This document shows positions 1 through 7,856 of a DNA stretch of 32,735 bases, one piece after another; position 1 is the stretch's first letter, and each line of letters opens with the position of its first letter. Where the stretch lies: assembly GCA_021774775.1 (NCBI GenBank), contig JAJFIT010000061.1, forward strand, positions 1-32,735, given 5' to 3'. A program made the translations under genes and the position numbers. The notes under the pieces were generated by a model. It was not told where the DNA came from and did not search any database. It saw nothing but the letters and a program-made list of their open reading frames with translations. This DNA is from Alphaproteobacteria bacterium. Lineage in GTDB: Bacteria; Pseudomonadota; Alphaproteobacteria; Sphingomonadales; Kordiimonadaceae.

Positions 1-207
1 GCGGCCTCGCCACAAATACTGCTTTTTCTTGCGCAGGAAATAAACGACTGTTGTGAAATAACCTGCACATAAAAAAGCTATGATGCCCAGCTGCGGGTGG
101 TGGGTCGTGACTTGCAGAATTGCGAAAGCCAGGGCGAAAACCGCACCCAAGCCATTGATATAGAACCAGAGCTTGAGTTTATAATTTTTGATTTCGGTTA
201 GGATCAC
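1..207 (-). CDS. Small membrane protein, C-terminus truncated by window edge (hypothetical)
   Basis: Open minus-strand frame from GTG at 207 (VILTEIKNYKLKLWFYINGLGAVFALAFAILQ...GIIAFLCAGYFTTVVYFLRKKKQYLW) with an AGGTGG Shine-Dalgarno-like motif about 7 nt upstream; two hydrophobic segments; runs off the window. Not in the supplied ORF track. Confidence 0.5.
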   Translation of the reverse strand, partial: MILTEIKNYKLKLWFYINGLGAVFALAFAILQVTTHHPQLGIIAFLCAGYFTTVVYFLRKKKQYLWRGR

Positions 208-333
208 GGCTTCGCCACCTTATTCGGCTGATTTGTTAACACAACCGTAACGAGATTTGGTTTCCAATAGATTAATGCCCACGGTGATCGAGGCTTGGTG
301 AAGTGTGATCGTGTCAGTTTGTACAAAGCGAGA

Positions 334-370
334 CTGCAGGCAACCACGTGCGGATGCCTGCAGGTTTTTC
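334..370. terminator. Hairpin downstream of the MCP gene, possible terminator
   Basis: Perfect 9-bp inverted repeat CTGCAGGCA (334-342) / TGCCTGCAG (355-363). The T-rich tract (GTTTTTCTTT) follows it on the + strand, so polarity is opposite to the MCP gene; terminator function for that gene is uncertain. Confidence 0.4.
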
Positions 371-371
371 T

Positions 372-1505
372 TTAGCTGTTGAGGACATCTTCAAGCTTCT
401 GCGCCTGGTCTCCAAGGTTGCCAGCAACAGAAAGCAGCCCACCGGAAACGTTCTTAACCTCTTCAACGTTGCCGTTAACATCAACGATGTTGCTTGTAAC
501 ATCACTAACGCCAACTGATACTTCCTCAACATTGCGAGCTATTTCCTTGGTGGCAGCACCCTGCTCTTCGACAGCCGCTGCGATTGATGAGGAAAATTCG
601 CTCAGGGTATCAATTGTTTTGCCGATACTACCGATTGAATCAACTGCTGTAGTCGTCGCGTTTTGAATTTCGGTAACTTGCTGCTTTATATCATCTGTTG
701 CCTTGGCTGTTTGAACGGCCAGGCTTTTTACCTCTGATGCAACAACCGAAAATCCACGACCAGCATCGCCTGCCCGGGCTGCTTCAATGGTGGCATTCAA
801 TGCCAGCAAATTGGTCTGGCTTGCAATGTCGTTAATCAATCCCACGACTGTTTCGATCTGCTTTGACGCAGCCGAAAGTCCCTGAACCAGATTATTGGTT
901 TTCTGGGCCTCGTCAACTGCGGTCTGGGCCAGGTCGGTCGAGCGCGTGACCTGTTGATTAATCTCCTGAATCGACGTGTTCAATTCCTCTGCAGCGGAAG
1001 CCACGGTTTGTGCGTTGGCACCGGCCTGCTCCGCGGCAGCGGAGACCATTGTTGTCTTTTCAGTGGCTTGACCTACAGACTGATTGAGCCCTTCCGCACT
1101 GGCATTAAGGTCGTTCGATGCTTCGGCGATGGAACCGACGATGGCGTGGAATTCAGTCATTTTATTTTCAATGCCGTCGGCTGCAGCGTTTATTTCATTT
1201 GCGGCAATGCCGTATGAGCCAAGCAGGCCATGGGGCGAAATTCGGCGGAAATACTGGTTTTTGGCAATAAAACCGAGCGAGGCGGTGCTTTCCCGCACAT
1301 AGGCATCGGCCCGGTCAATCATCTCGTTTATGCGATTACACAAGTCACGCTCTATACAGTTTTCAGTTGTTATGCCGCCAATGCGTGATTCAAAATTTCC
1401 GGCGCATACATCGGTTACGACCGATAGAATGTCCTTAATTTTCTCAGAGCTAACGCTATTGTCGATTGTTGTATCAATGTTGTGAAGTCCGTCCATGTCA
1501 GTCAT
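372..1505 (-). CDS. Methyl-accepting chemotaxis protein signalling domain, soluble (no TM segment)
   Basis: Contains the MCP hairpin-tip core IASQTNLLALNATIEAARAGDAGRGFSVVASEVKSLA; 377 aa with no hydrophobic TM stretch. Confidence 0.92.
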   Translation of the reverse strand: MTDMDGLHNIDTTIDNSVSSEKIKDILSVVTDVCAGNFESRIGGITTENCIERDLCNRINEMIDRADAYVRESTASLGFIAKNQYFRRISPHGLLGSYGIAANEINAAADGIENKMTEFHAIVGSIAEASNDLNASAEGLNQSVGQATEKTTMVSAAAEQAGANAQTVASAAEELNTSIQEINQQVTRSTDLAQTAVDEAQKTNNLVQGLSAASKQIETVVGLINDIASQTNLLALNATIEAARAGDAGRGFSVVASEVKSLAVQTAKATDDIKQQVTEIQNATTTAVDSIGSIGKTIDTLSEFSSSIAAAVEEQGAATKEIARNVEEVSVGVSDVTSNIVDVNGNVEEVKNVSGGLLSVAGNLGDQAQKLEDVLNS

Positions 1506-2019
1506 CCTTCTTCAAGTCGGCAATAAATTCATTGTAGCTGACGTTCTTTTCCTCAAGCATGGCTTTTAGAGACGCTACAGACTCTTGCAAACCGGCTTTT
1601 TTGCTTGGGTTTCTGCGTTCAATAGAGGACAGCTGTTCATACAAAGGCATGACAATATTTTTTATGGTGTTGGGATTGGGAGTTCTTCGCGTGGAGTGGT
1701 ATCCGACGATATTTCCGTCAGAGCGGCTTGGCGTTACATGTGCCATAACCCAGTAGTGGTCGCCGTGTTTGGTGGAATTCACCACATAGGCGAAAATTTC
1801 CTGGCCAGATTTAATGGCATCCCACAGCATATCGAATACTGCCCGCGGCATATTTTTATGGCGTATAACATTGTGCTGTTTTCCAACCACATCTTCTTCC
1901 AGATAGTCGGAGACCTCCAGAAAAGTGTGATTGGCATAGGTGATGCGACCGTCGAGGTCCGTTTTGCTAACGATTAGATCATTTCGATCAAAGAAGACTT
2001 CTTGTCCGTCGAAGTTCAT
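1498..2019 (-). CDS. Aer-type PAS domain protein (stand-alone)
   Basis: TDLDGRITYANHTFLEVSDYLEEDVVGKQHNVIRHKNMPRAVFDMLW...GDHYWVMAHVTP matches the recalled E. coli Aer PAS domain pattern (HNMVRHPDMPKAAFADMW...GDHYWVRA). GAGGAAAT SD upstream; overlaps the MCP start by 8 nt (ATGACTGA). Confidence 0.88.
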   Translation of the reverse strand: MNFDGQEVFFDRNDLIVSKTDLDGRITYANHTFLEVSDYLEEDVVGKQHNVIRHKNMPRAVFDMLWDAIKSGQEIFAYVVNSTKHGDHYWVMAHVTPSRSDGNIVGYHSTRRTPNPNTIKNIVMPLYEQLSSIERRNPSKKAGLQESVASLKAMLEEKNVSYNEFIADLKKDD

Positions 2020-2384
2020 TGTATTTCCTCAATTCATTTGGCGACGCATGCCCTAAAATGCGCCCCTCACCACTGGCTCCGCACGAAGGCGCTGCCGTGG
2101 AATGGAAATACTCGACCCAACTGACAATATAACTGTCTATTATTTAAAATTTTATTAAGTGGCAGACTTCGAAGGCGGTGGAAATATGCTCTGGTTTTCA
2201 GTCTCGATAGAGTCCGCTGAATGGATGCTCACTAAACGATTGTAAATGCACAACTCTTCCTGTTTAGATGCAAGTATCATGCTCTATCGCTCGCAACAAG
2301 GAGCCCCAAGAATCGCCGCACTACTCCGCTCAATTTTCAGAAAGAGCTGACTGTGGACCAGTGAATGAATGCGGCTGATGTGCT

Positions 2385-2424
2385 GGATTTGCCTGTTGTT
2401 GGATTTGCCTGTTGTTGGATTTGT
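2385..2424. repeat. 16-bp tandem repeat, about 2.5 copies
   Basis: GGATTTGCCTGTTGTT at 2385-2400 and 2401-2416, then partial GGATTTGT at 2417-2424; about 10 nt beyond the stop codon of the minus-strand SAHH-like gene. Confidence 0.85.
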
Positions 2425-2433
2425 CCGGCGTCG

Positions 2434-3615
2434 TTAGCGGTTCAATGCCAGATAGTCTTCAGCCACGCGGGCATCAATGTCTATTGGTACAGGCACCACA
2501 CAATCCCCAGTGCCGCCCCCTGCTCCCTGGCCCTTACGTTGGGCAACGCGCTCCAAACATCTGGCCTGAAGGGCAAAACCTATGTCCATCGATTCGATTG
2601 AATTGCCAAGCGGTCGTGGACCGGACAAGTTGACCATATGACCGCCACCGAGGATGTGTAGCACTCGTTCGTCAATTAATGTCAGGCTTTCAATGCCCTC
2701 TTCCGGGTAGGCCGTACAGCGAACGACCAAGGGGCTCGCTTTGATCTCGGCCACATCAATTTCAGTTGGAAAATGACCACCATTCATCAAAATTACGCCG
2801 TCTTTCAGGTTGGGAATATCATCTGCAGTGATGATATTTTCTGCGCCGGTTTCGGTGACGATTATGTCCGCGCTTTTAATCGCATCACGGCGTAGCGGCG
2901 TGGCAAAGCCGTCAAAATGGGCAGAGAGTGTCGTGACGGGGTTGGTGTCGACAACACTGACAGTGCTGAAAGCGGCACGGAAACAGCCGGCAACTCCCTG
3001 CCCGCAGGCCCCGTAACCAAACACAGTCACCCGTTTGCCGTTGGTAGCCCGATTGGTCAGCCGCATGTAGCTTTCAAAAATACTTTGGCCCACTGCATGT
3101 TTGTTTTCGGCAAACTGCTTAATCGGGCTGTCGTTGATCACAAGAATTGGCACGCCAAGCTGGTCGCGCAGCGGTTTCAGCCGCGCTCGGCCAGAGGTGG
3201 TTTCTTCGGTACCGCCCAAAAGCCCCTCGTAAGGACTATCCAGATAGCGGACGAAAAGATCCCCGCCGTTATCCAGCAACAGGTCTGGTTTTTCCGCCAG
3301 AATTCGGGCCAGTGATTGGCCGTGAACATCGCTGTCCATGGTGGCTTCGGCGAATACATTGATGTCATTGGCCTGAAGAAAATTAACCGTCGTCGCCTGG
3401 GTGCTGTTCAGGTTGCCGGTTGCAACGATGCGGGCACCGCCAACGCGCAGCGTCAGTAGAAGCGCGACTGTTTTGGGCTCCAGATGAATACCGGTGCCAA
3501 TGGTCAGTCCTGCAAAGGGTTGGGTCACCTCAAATTCGTCTCTGATTGCAGCCAAAAGCCTGCAACTGCGGTGAACCCAATCGATGCGGGAGTTACGGTT
3601 CGGATCGATGGCCAT
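2434..3615 (-). CDS. S-adenosylhomocysteine hydrolase-like NAD-binding enzyme (divergent homologue)
   Basis: SAHH landmarks retained: LLLDNGGDL, GGTEETTSG, NDSPIKQFAENK, GYGACGQGVA Rossmann motif, NGGHFPTEID, GGGHMVNL. The canonical C-terminal KPDHYRY is absent. Confidence 0.8.
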   Translation of the reverse strand: MAIDPNRNSRIDWVHRSCRLLAAIRDEFEVTQPFAGLTIGTGIHLEPKTVALLLTLRVGGARIVATGNLNSTQATTVNFLQANDINVFAEATMDSDVHGQSLARILAEKPDLLLDNGGDLFVRYLDSPYEGLLGGTEETTSGRARLKPLRDQLGVPILVINDSPIKQFAENKHAVGQSIFESYMRLTNRATNGKRVTVFGYGACGQGVAGCFRAAFSTVSVVDTNPVTTLSAHFDGFATPLRRDAIKSADIIVTETGAENIITADDIPNLKDGVILMNGGHFPTEIDVAEIKASPLVVRCTAYPEEGIESLTLIDERVLHILGGGHMVNLSGPRPLGNSIESMDIGFALQARCLERVAQRKGQGAGGGTGDCVVPVPIDIDARVAEDYLALNR

Positions 3616-3782
3616 TGGTTTGTCTCAGTGTGATGTTTTTGTTATCAGGCTACACTAGATGACGACCCCTGTTATGGCAACAGCATCAGGCTATTGGCAT
3701 GTTCCTACTTGTACTTGGCCAATGACAGACCGTTGATTGAATGATACTGGGTGATGGGATGTAGGGATTAGGGAGCTAAACC

Positions 3783-5006
3783 ATGTTGAGACCACTGCTG
3801 GGTGTTGCGGTTATCTTGTTGATTGCTTTTTTGCTGTCGAACCGGAAAAAGGCAATCAATTTGCGGGTGGTTGGCGCCGCATTCGGGCTGCAGCTATTTT
3901 TTGCAGTGTTCGTGCTTTATGTCCCGTTTGGAAAAGCTGTGTTGGGCGGCATGGCCAACGGCGTGACAGCGTTGCTTGAGTTTTCCAAGGCTGGAACCAA
4001 TTTTATTTTTGGCGGCTTCGCATCCGATAGTTTTGGTTTCGTGTTTCTAATTCAAGTGCTGCCGGTAATCATCTTTGTTTCTGCACTGATGTCAGTTCTG
4101 TATCACCTGCGTATTATGCCGGTGTTGGTGAAACTGTTTGGCGGCGCAATGAGCAAGCTGGTGGGTACAACGCCGGTGGAAAGCCTGTGCGCCGCGGCGA
4201 ATATCTTTTTCGACCAGTCCCAGTCACCTCTGGTGGTGCGCCCGTACATTGACCGCATGAGCGACACGCAGTTTTTCACCGTGATGGTATGCGGGCTGGC
4301 GTCTATTTCCGGCGCAATATTGGGCGGCTATGCCAGCATGGGCATCAGCCTGGACTTCCTGATTGCGGCAGCATTTATGGCGGCACCGGGCGGCCTGTTG
4401 ATGGCCAAGATAATGATGCCGGACGACCCCGAAGCAGAGCAAAGTGAAGATATTGACCTGTCATCGGTGGACAATGTGGGCGAGCCTGCGATCAATGTGG
4501 TTGAAGCCGCTGCCAACGGGGCGCTTGACGGTGTGAAGCTGGCGGCTGCAATTGGCGGCATGTTATTGGCCTTCGTTGCCTTGATCGCGTTGATGAACGG
4601 CATTATTGGCGGTGCCGGCGATATGGTTGGCATCGCGGGGCTTAGTCTTGATTCCATTCTGGGCGCGGTATTTGCGCCCTTCATGTATTTGTTGGGTGTT
4701 CCGTGGGAAGAAGCTGCAATTGCTGGTAATATGGTCGGGCAAAAACTGATCTTGAACGAGTTCGTTGCCTTTGCGAATTTGGCACAGATCCAGTCAACAC
4801 TTAGCGACCATACGGTTTCTGTGGTTACATTTGCGCTGTGTGGTTTTGCAAACTTCTCTGCCTTGGCGATTTTGCTGGGCGGGCTTGGCAGCATCGCACC
4901 CAGCAAAAAACACCTGATCGCCAGTTTTGGTCTGCGCGCAGTTGCTGCTGGTACCTTGTCGAACCTGATGAGTGCCGCTTTGGCCAGTATTTTGATTGGG
5001 CTATAG
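3783..5006 (+). CDS. Concentrative nucleoside transporter (CNT/NupC family)
   Basis: 407 aa polytopic protein with NupC-family segments (FGFVFLIQVLPVIIFVSALMSVLYHL, PVESLCAAANIFFDQSQSPLVVRPY, NEFVAFANLAQI, ALCGFANFSALAILLGGLGSIAP). Confidence 0.93.
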   Translation: MLRPLLGVAVILLIAFLLSNRKKAINLRVVGAAFGLQLFFAVFVLYVPFGKAVLGGMANGVTALLEFSKAGTNFIFGGFASDSFGFVFLIQVLPVIIFVSALMSVLYHLRIMPVLVKLFGGAMSKLVGTTPVESLCAAANIFFDQSQSPLVVRPYIDRMSDTQFFTVMVCGLASISGAILGGYASMGISLDFLIAAAFMAAPGGLLMAKIMMPDDPEAEQSEDIDLSSVDNVGEPAINVVEAAANGALDGVKLAAAIGGMLLAFVALIALMNGIIGGAGDMVGIAGLSLDSILGAVFAPFMYLLGVPWEEAAIAGNMVGQKLILNEFVAFANLAQIQSTLSDHTVSVVTFALCGFANFSALAILLGGLGSIAPSKKHLIASFGLRAVAAGTLSNLMSAALASILIGL

Positions 5007-5151
5007 ATTTGTTTTCCCGATGAAGTGCTTAAATGGTTGATTGATGAGGTCCAATTGCCGGTTCATGCGGGCATTTGGGCCAATGGTCCTCTTTTCTGAC
5101 CGACCCATGGTTCGGGACCTTATAATTGCGTCTGAATTTTAATAGGAAATT

Positions 5152-5829
5152 ATGATGCAAAAAAGCCGGTTAAGTCTAACAACATTGGCATTTACGGTCC
5201 TGATCGCCCCGTTTTTGGCGGCGCAGGATACACAGTATACACCAGCCGCGACACCGGACCAGACTGAAGTATTTGAGATATCAACCAACAAGAGCATTGA
5301 ACTGGATTACTACCTGCCGGACGGTTTTGACACCCAAAAACCCTATCCAGTCATGTTGACACCCGGGTCATTCTTTTTGCAAGACGATCCTGCAGCGTTT
5401 GGCTGGGTGGTTGTTCGGGCCTACATCGGTGATCGTCGCTTCACGACCAAAGACGCCAATATAGTGCTGGACCACCTTTCGAAAGTCATCAAGCCGCGCG
5501 GCAATAGGTTTCACATTATGGGTTATAGTGCCAACAGTGGTGGAACATTTCGTATCGCGGCGGCCTTGCCGGGTCGGTTTGCTGGTGTATTAACGATCCC
5601 GGGGTACCCGAGGCAACGGCTGGAATATGAAGCATTAACGCGGATGAAAATTCGGTTTATTGTTGGCGAGCGGGATGGTTATTGGTTACGGGAAGCCAAA
5701 AAAGCACATGCACAATTCACGGATCTCGGCACTGACACCGATATCGAGATTGTTAAAAATGGAGGTCATGTATTGAAGGAATTGGCTGGCGAACCGCTAT
5801 TTAAACGGATCGACGACTGGTTTCGCTAG
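5152..5829 (+). CDS. Secreted alpha/beta-hydrolase (esterase-like)
   Basis: N-terminal signal peptide (SRLSLTTLAFTVLIAPFLAAQD), nucleophile-elbow-like GYSANSGG, late D/H region (GERDGYW...NGGHVLKEL). ATG at 5155 is an alternative start. Confidence 0.7.
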   Translation: MMQKSRLSLTTLAFTVLIAPFLAAQDTQYTPAATPDQTEVFEISTNKSIELDYYLPDGFDTQKPYPVMLTPGSFFLQDDPAAFGWVVVRAYIGDRRFTTKDANIVLDHLSKVIKPRGNRFHIMGYSANSGGTFRIAAALPGRFAGVLTIPGYPRQRLEYEALTRMKIRFIVGERDGYWLREAKKAHAQFTDLGTDTDIEIVKNGGHVLKELAGEPLFKRIDDWFR

Positions 5830-5830
5830 A

Positions 5831-5842
5831 TCATGATCATGA
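5831..5842. repeat. 12-bp perfect palindrome TCATGATCATGA upstream of the LytS-like gene
   Basis: Read directly at 5831-5842, flanked by TAG(A)/CTA extending the dyad; 85 bp upstream of the ATG at 5927. Confidence 0.6.
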
Positions 5843-5926
5843 CTATAGTTGCCCCATAGCTGGACAAGGCGGTATTGGGCCCATATTGCTGGCCGACAAT
5901 AAATCTTCTGCCCCGAAAGACTAACC

Positions 5927-6994
5927 ATGCAATTATCAAATGTCCTAAAGCAGTTTATGTCACCCCGCGGCATCGCCCTGATCGCAGTGTGGCTTTTCGT
6001 GTCTCTCGGCATGATGGCTTATTATAAGGCGAAATTCGTTTTGTCTGGCGACATTGCCTGGACAAATGTTTTTGCTCTGTTTTCGTTGGATGCTGTATTT
6101 GGCTATATTGTTGCCACCATTCTGGTTTTCGGATGCGAGCTGGTAGGCCGCGCCACTGAAAATGTATTAGTTGACCGGGTTACAACATCGCAATTGGCGG
6201 CGCTTCGTTATGTAGCCTGCGCTGTTTTTGGCGTCGCTAGCGTTTTCGCTGCCAGTTATGGCTGGTTTACCCTGCTTTTCGGCTACCCGACGTCAACGGA
6301 TTTTCTGATCGATCTAATAGTGTTATCCCTCACCTTGCCGTTGTTTGTTAACGGGTTGCTGGAAACTTTTCATTATCACGGTGCCTGGCAGGCAGAGCGC
6401 TTCGAGAAAGAAGCTGCATCGAGGGAGGCGTTGCTTGCAGAGTTTGAAGCGCTTAAAAATCAGGTTAGCCCGCATTTTTTGTTCAACAGTTTTGCAACCC
6501 TGTCACAAATTATTCAGGACGATCCTGTTCGTGCATCCGCCTTTGTCGATGATTTATCTGACGTGTTTCGCTATGTACTTCAGAACCGTGACAGCGAAAC
6601 GGTGGCATTGTCGGACGAACTGAAGGCAGTACAGGCACTGCTGCAGGTTCACCAGGCACGGGTACCCGGGGGGTTGGTTGTCAATATTGACATCGTGGAC
6701 AAAGCGAAAGGTGAACAGATTTTGCCAATGGCGCTTTATACGTTGGTGGAAAATGCCCTCAAGCATAATATTGTCAGCGCGGAACAGCCGCTTTCCATAA
6801 AAATTCATGTGGATCGGGACGATACCTTGGTGGTGGAAAACACGTTACAACCACGCAGAACAAGGCATTCGCTTGGTACGGGACTTAAAAATCTCGACCG
6901 ACGATTCCAATTGATGCTGCGGCGCGGCCTGGATGTGCAAAAGGCCGACGGTAAATTCATCGTGCGGGCCCCACTGGTTGGAGTTTTATCGTGA
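5927..6994 (+). CDS. LytS/YehU-type membrane sensor histidine kinase (His_kinase family)
   Basis: Hydrophobic N-terminal half, then LKNQVSPHFLFNSFATLSQIIQDDP (PHFLFN H-box) and LVENALKHN/GTGLKNLDRRF ATPase motifs. Confidence 0.9.
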   Translation: MQLSNVLKQFMSPRGIALIAVWLFVSLGMMAYYKAKFVLSGDIAWTNVFALFSLDAVFGYIVATILVFGCELVGRATENVLVDRVTTSQLAALRYVACAVFGVASVFAASYGWFTLLFGYPTSTDFLIDLIVLSLTLPLFVNGLLETFHYHGAWQAERFEKEAASREALLAEFEALKNQVSPHFLFNSFATLSQIIQDDPVRASAFVDDLSDVFRYVLQNRDSETVALSDELKAVQALLQVHQARVPGGLVVNIDIVDKAKGEQILPMALYTLVENALKHNIVSAEQPLSIKIHVDRDDTLVVENTLQPRRTRHSLGTGLKNLDRRFQLMLRRGLDVQKADGKFIVRAPLVGVLS

Positions 6995-7734
6995 ATATTC
7001 TTGTGGTGGAAGACGAGCCTGTTGCGGCGGAACGCCTAAAATCATTAATCGAGGAGCGAAAGAGTGGCGCGACAGTCAGCGCGATTGAAGCCACCGCCGA
7101 AAAGGCAGCAAACCGAATAACAACAGAGGCTTATGATCTTATCTTCATGGATATCCAGTTGGCCGACGGCTTGTGTTTCGATATTTTTGAAGCTGTTGAT
7201 CCGCCCTGTCCGGTTATATTTTGCACGGCATTTGATGACTATGCTATTCAGGCCTTTAAAGCCAATGGAATCGAATATCTTTTGAAACCCGTGCGCGGCG
7301 ACGACATCGACCGTGCATTTGACAGATATGATGCCCTTAAAAGCCAGTTTAAAAATGCAGACATCATCTCAAAGACTAAAAAAATTAATTACGAATCTGG
7401 ACCCAAACAACGATTTTTGATCAGGGCTGGAAACCGCCTGTTTAGTATTCAGGTTGATGAGGTGGCATGGTTTGAAACCCGCGGCAGAGATATCGCGCTG
7501 CGTTCTTTTGATGGGCGCGACTTCTATATTGATGACACGCTAAACGAACTGGAACGCAAGCTCGAACCGGGTAGGTTTTTTCGGATAAACCGACAGCGTC
7601 TCATGGCTTTCGACGCCATTGAGGACATTCATATTGATGAGGGCCGCTATTATGTAAAGATGGCTGCTGATCCATCACCTGTCCTGGTTAGCCGAGACCG
7701 GGTTCCTGATTTTCGTCAGTGGCTGGACCGCTAG
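6991..7734 (+). CDS. LytTR-family response regulator
   Basis: Receiver domain (VVEDEPVAAERLKSLI, DLIFMDIQLADG, FCTAFDDYAIQAFKANGIEYLLKPV) plus LytTR domain (FLIRAGNRLFSIQVDEVAWFETRGRDIALRSFDGRDFYIDDTLNELERKL...FFRINRQRLM). GTG start overlapping the kinase stop (GTGA). Confidence 0.93.
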   Translation: MNILVVEDEPVAAERLKSLIEERKSGATVSAIEATAEKAANRITTEAYDLIFMDIQLADGLCFDIFEAVDPPCPVIFCTAFDDYAIQAFKANGIEYLLKPVRGDDIDRAFDRYDALKSQFKNADIISKTKKINYESGPKQRFLIRAGNRLFSIQVDEVAWFETRGRDIALRSFDGRDFYIDDTLNELERKLEPGRFFRINRQRLMAFDAIEDIHIDEGRYYVKMAADPSPVLVSRDRVPDFRQWLDR

Positions 7735-7758
7735 CCGCCCCGCCAAGCTTTCTATGTT

Positions 7759-7784
7759 ATTTTTGTAAACAATTGTACAAAAAT
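7759..7784. promoter_or_regulatory. AT-rich dyad, candidate operator upstream of the TIR-TPR gene
   Basis: ATTTTTGTA (7759-7767) / TACAAAAAT (7776-7784), perfect 9-bp arms with 8-nt spacer AACAATTG. No GC-rich stem, so unlike an intrinsic terminator. Confidence 0.45.
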
Positions 7785-7856
7785 TGACCGCGTATTGATA
7801 CACTATGTGTTCAAGGGTTGTACTATATAACCTTAGGTAAGTTGGGGTGTCGATTA

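Noticed and set aside
2365-2601. Plus-strand ORF starting in the 16-bp tandem repeat
   Set aside because: Mostly antisense to the SAHH-like gene, no motif; its N-terminus simply reads the tandem repeat.
3644-3723. Short repeats (ATCAGGCTA twice; ATTGGC/GCCAAT) between the SAHH-like and CNT genes, considered as a SAM/SAH riboswitch
   Set aside because: No recognisable SAH or SAM riboswitch core; the short repeats are not convincing alone, though a covariance-model search (Infernal/Rfam) would be decisive.
4328-4906. 192-aa minus-strand ORF inside the CNT transporter gene
   Set aside because: Antisense to a clear membrane-transporter CDS; composition reflects reverse-complement codon bias and no domain is recognisable.
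5046-5097. Possible terminator after the CNT gene (GAGGTCCA...TGGTCCTCTTTT)
   Set aside because: Stem carries a mismatch, is short with a long loop and the T-tract is brief; too weak to call.
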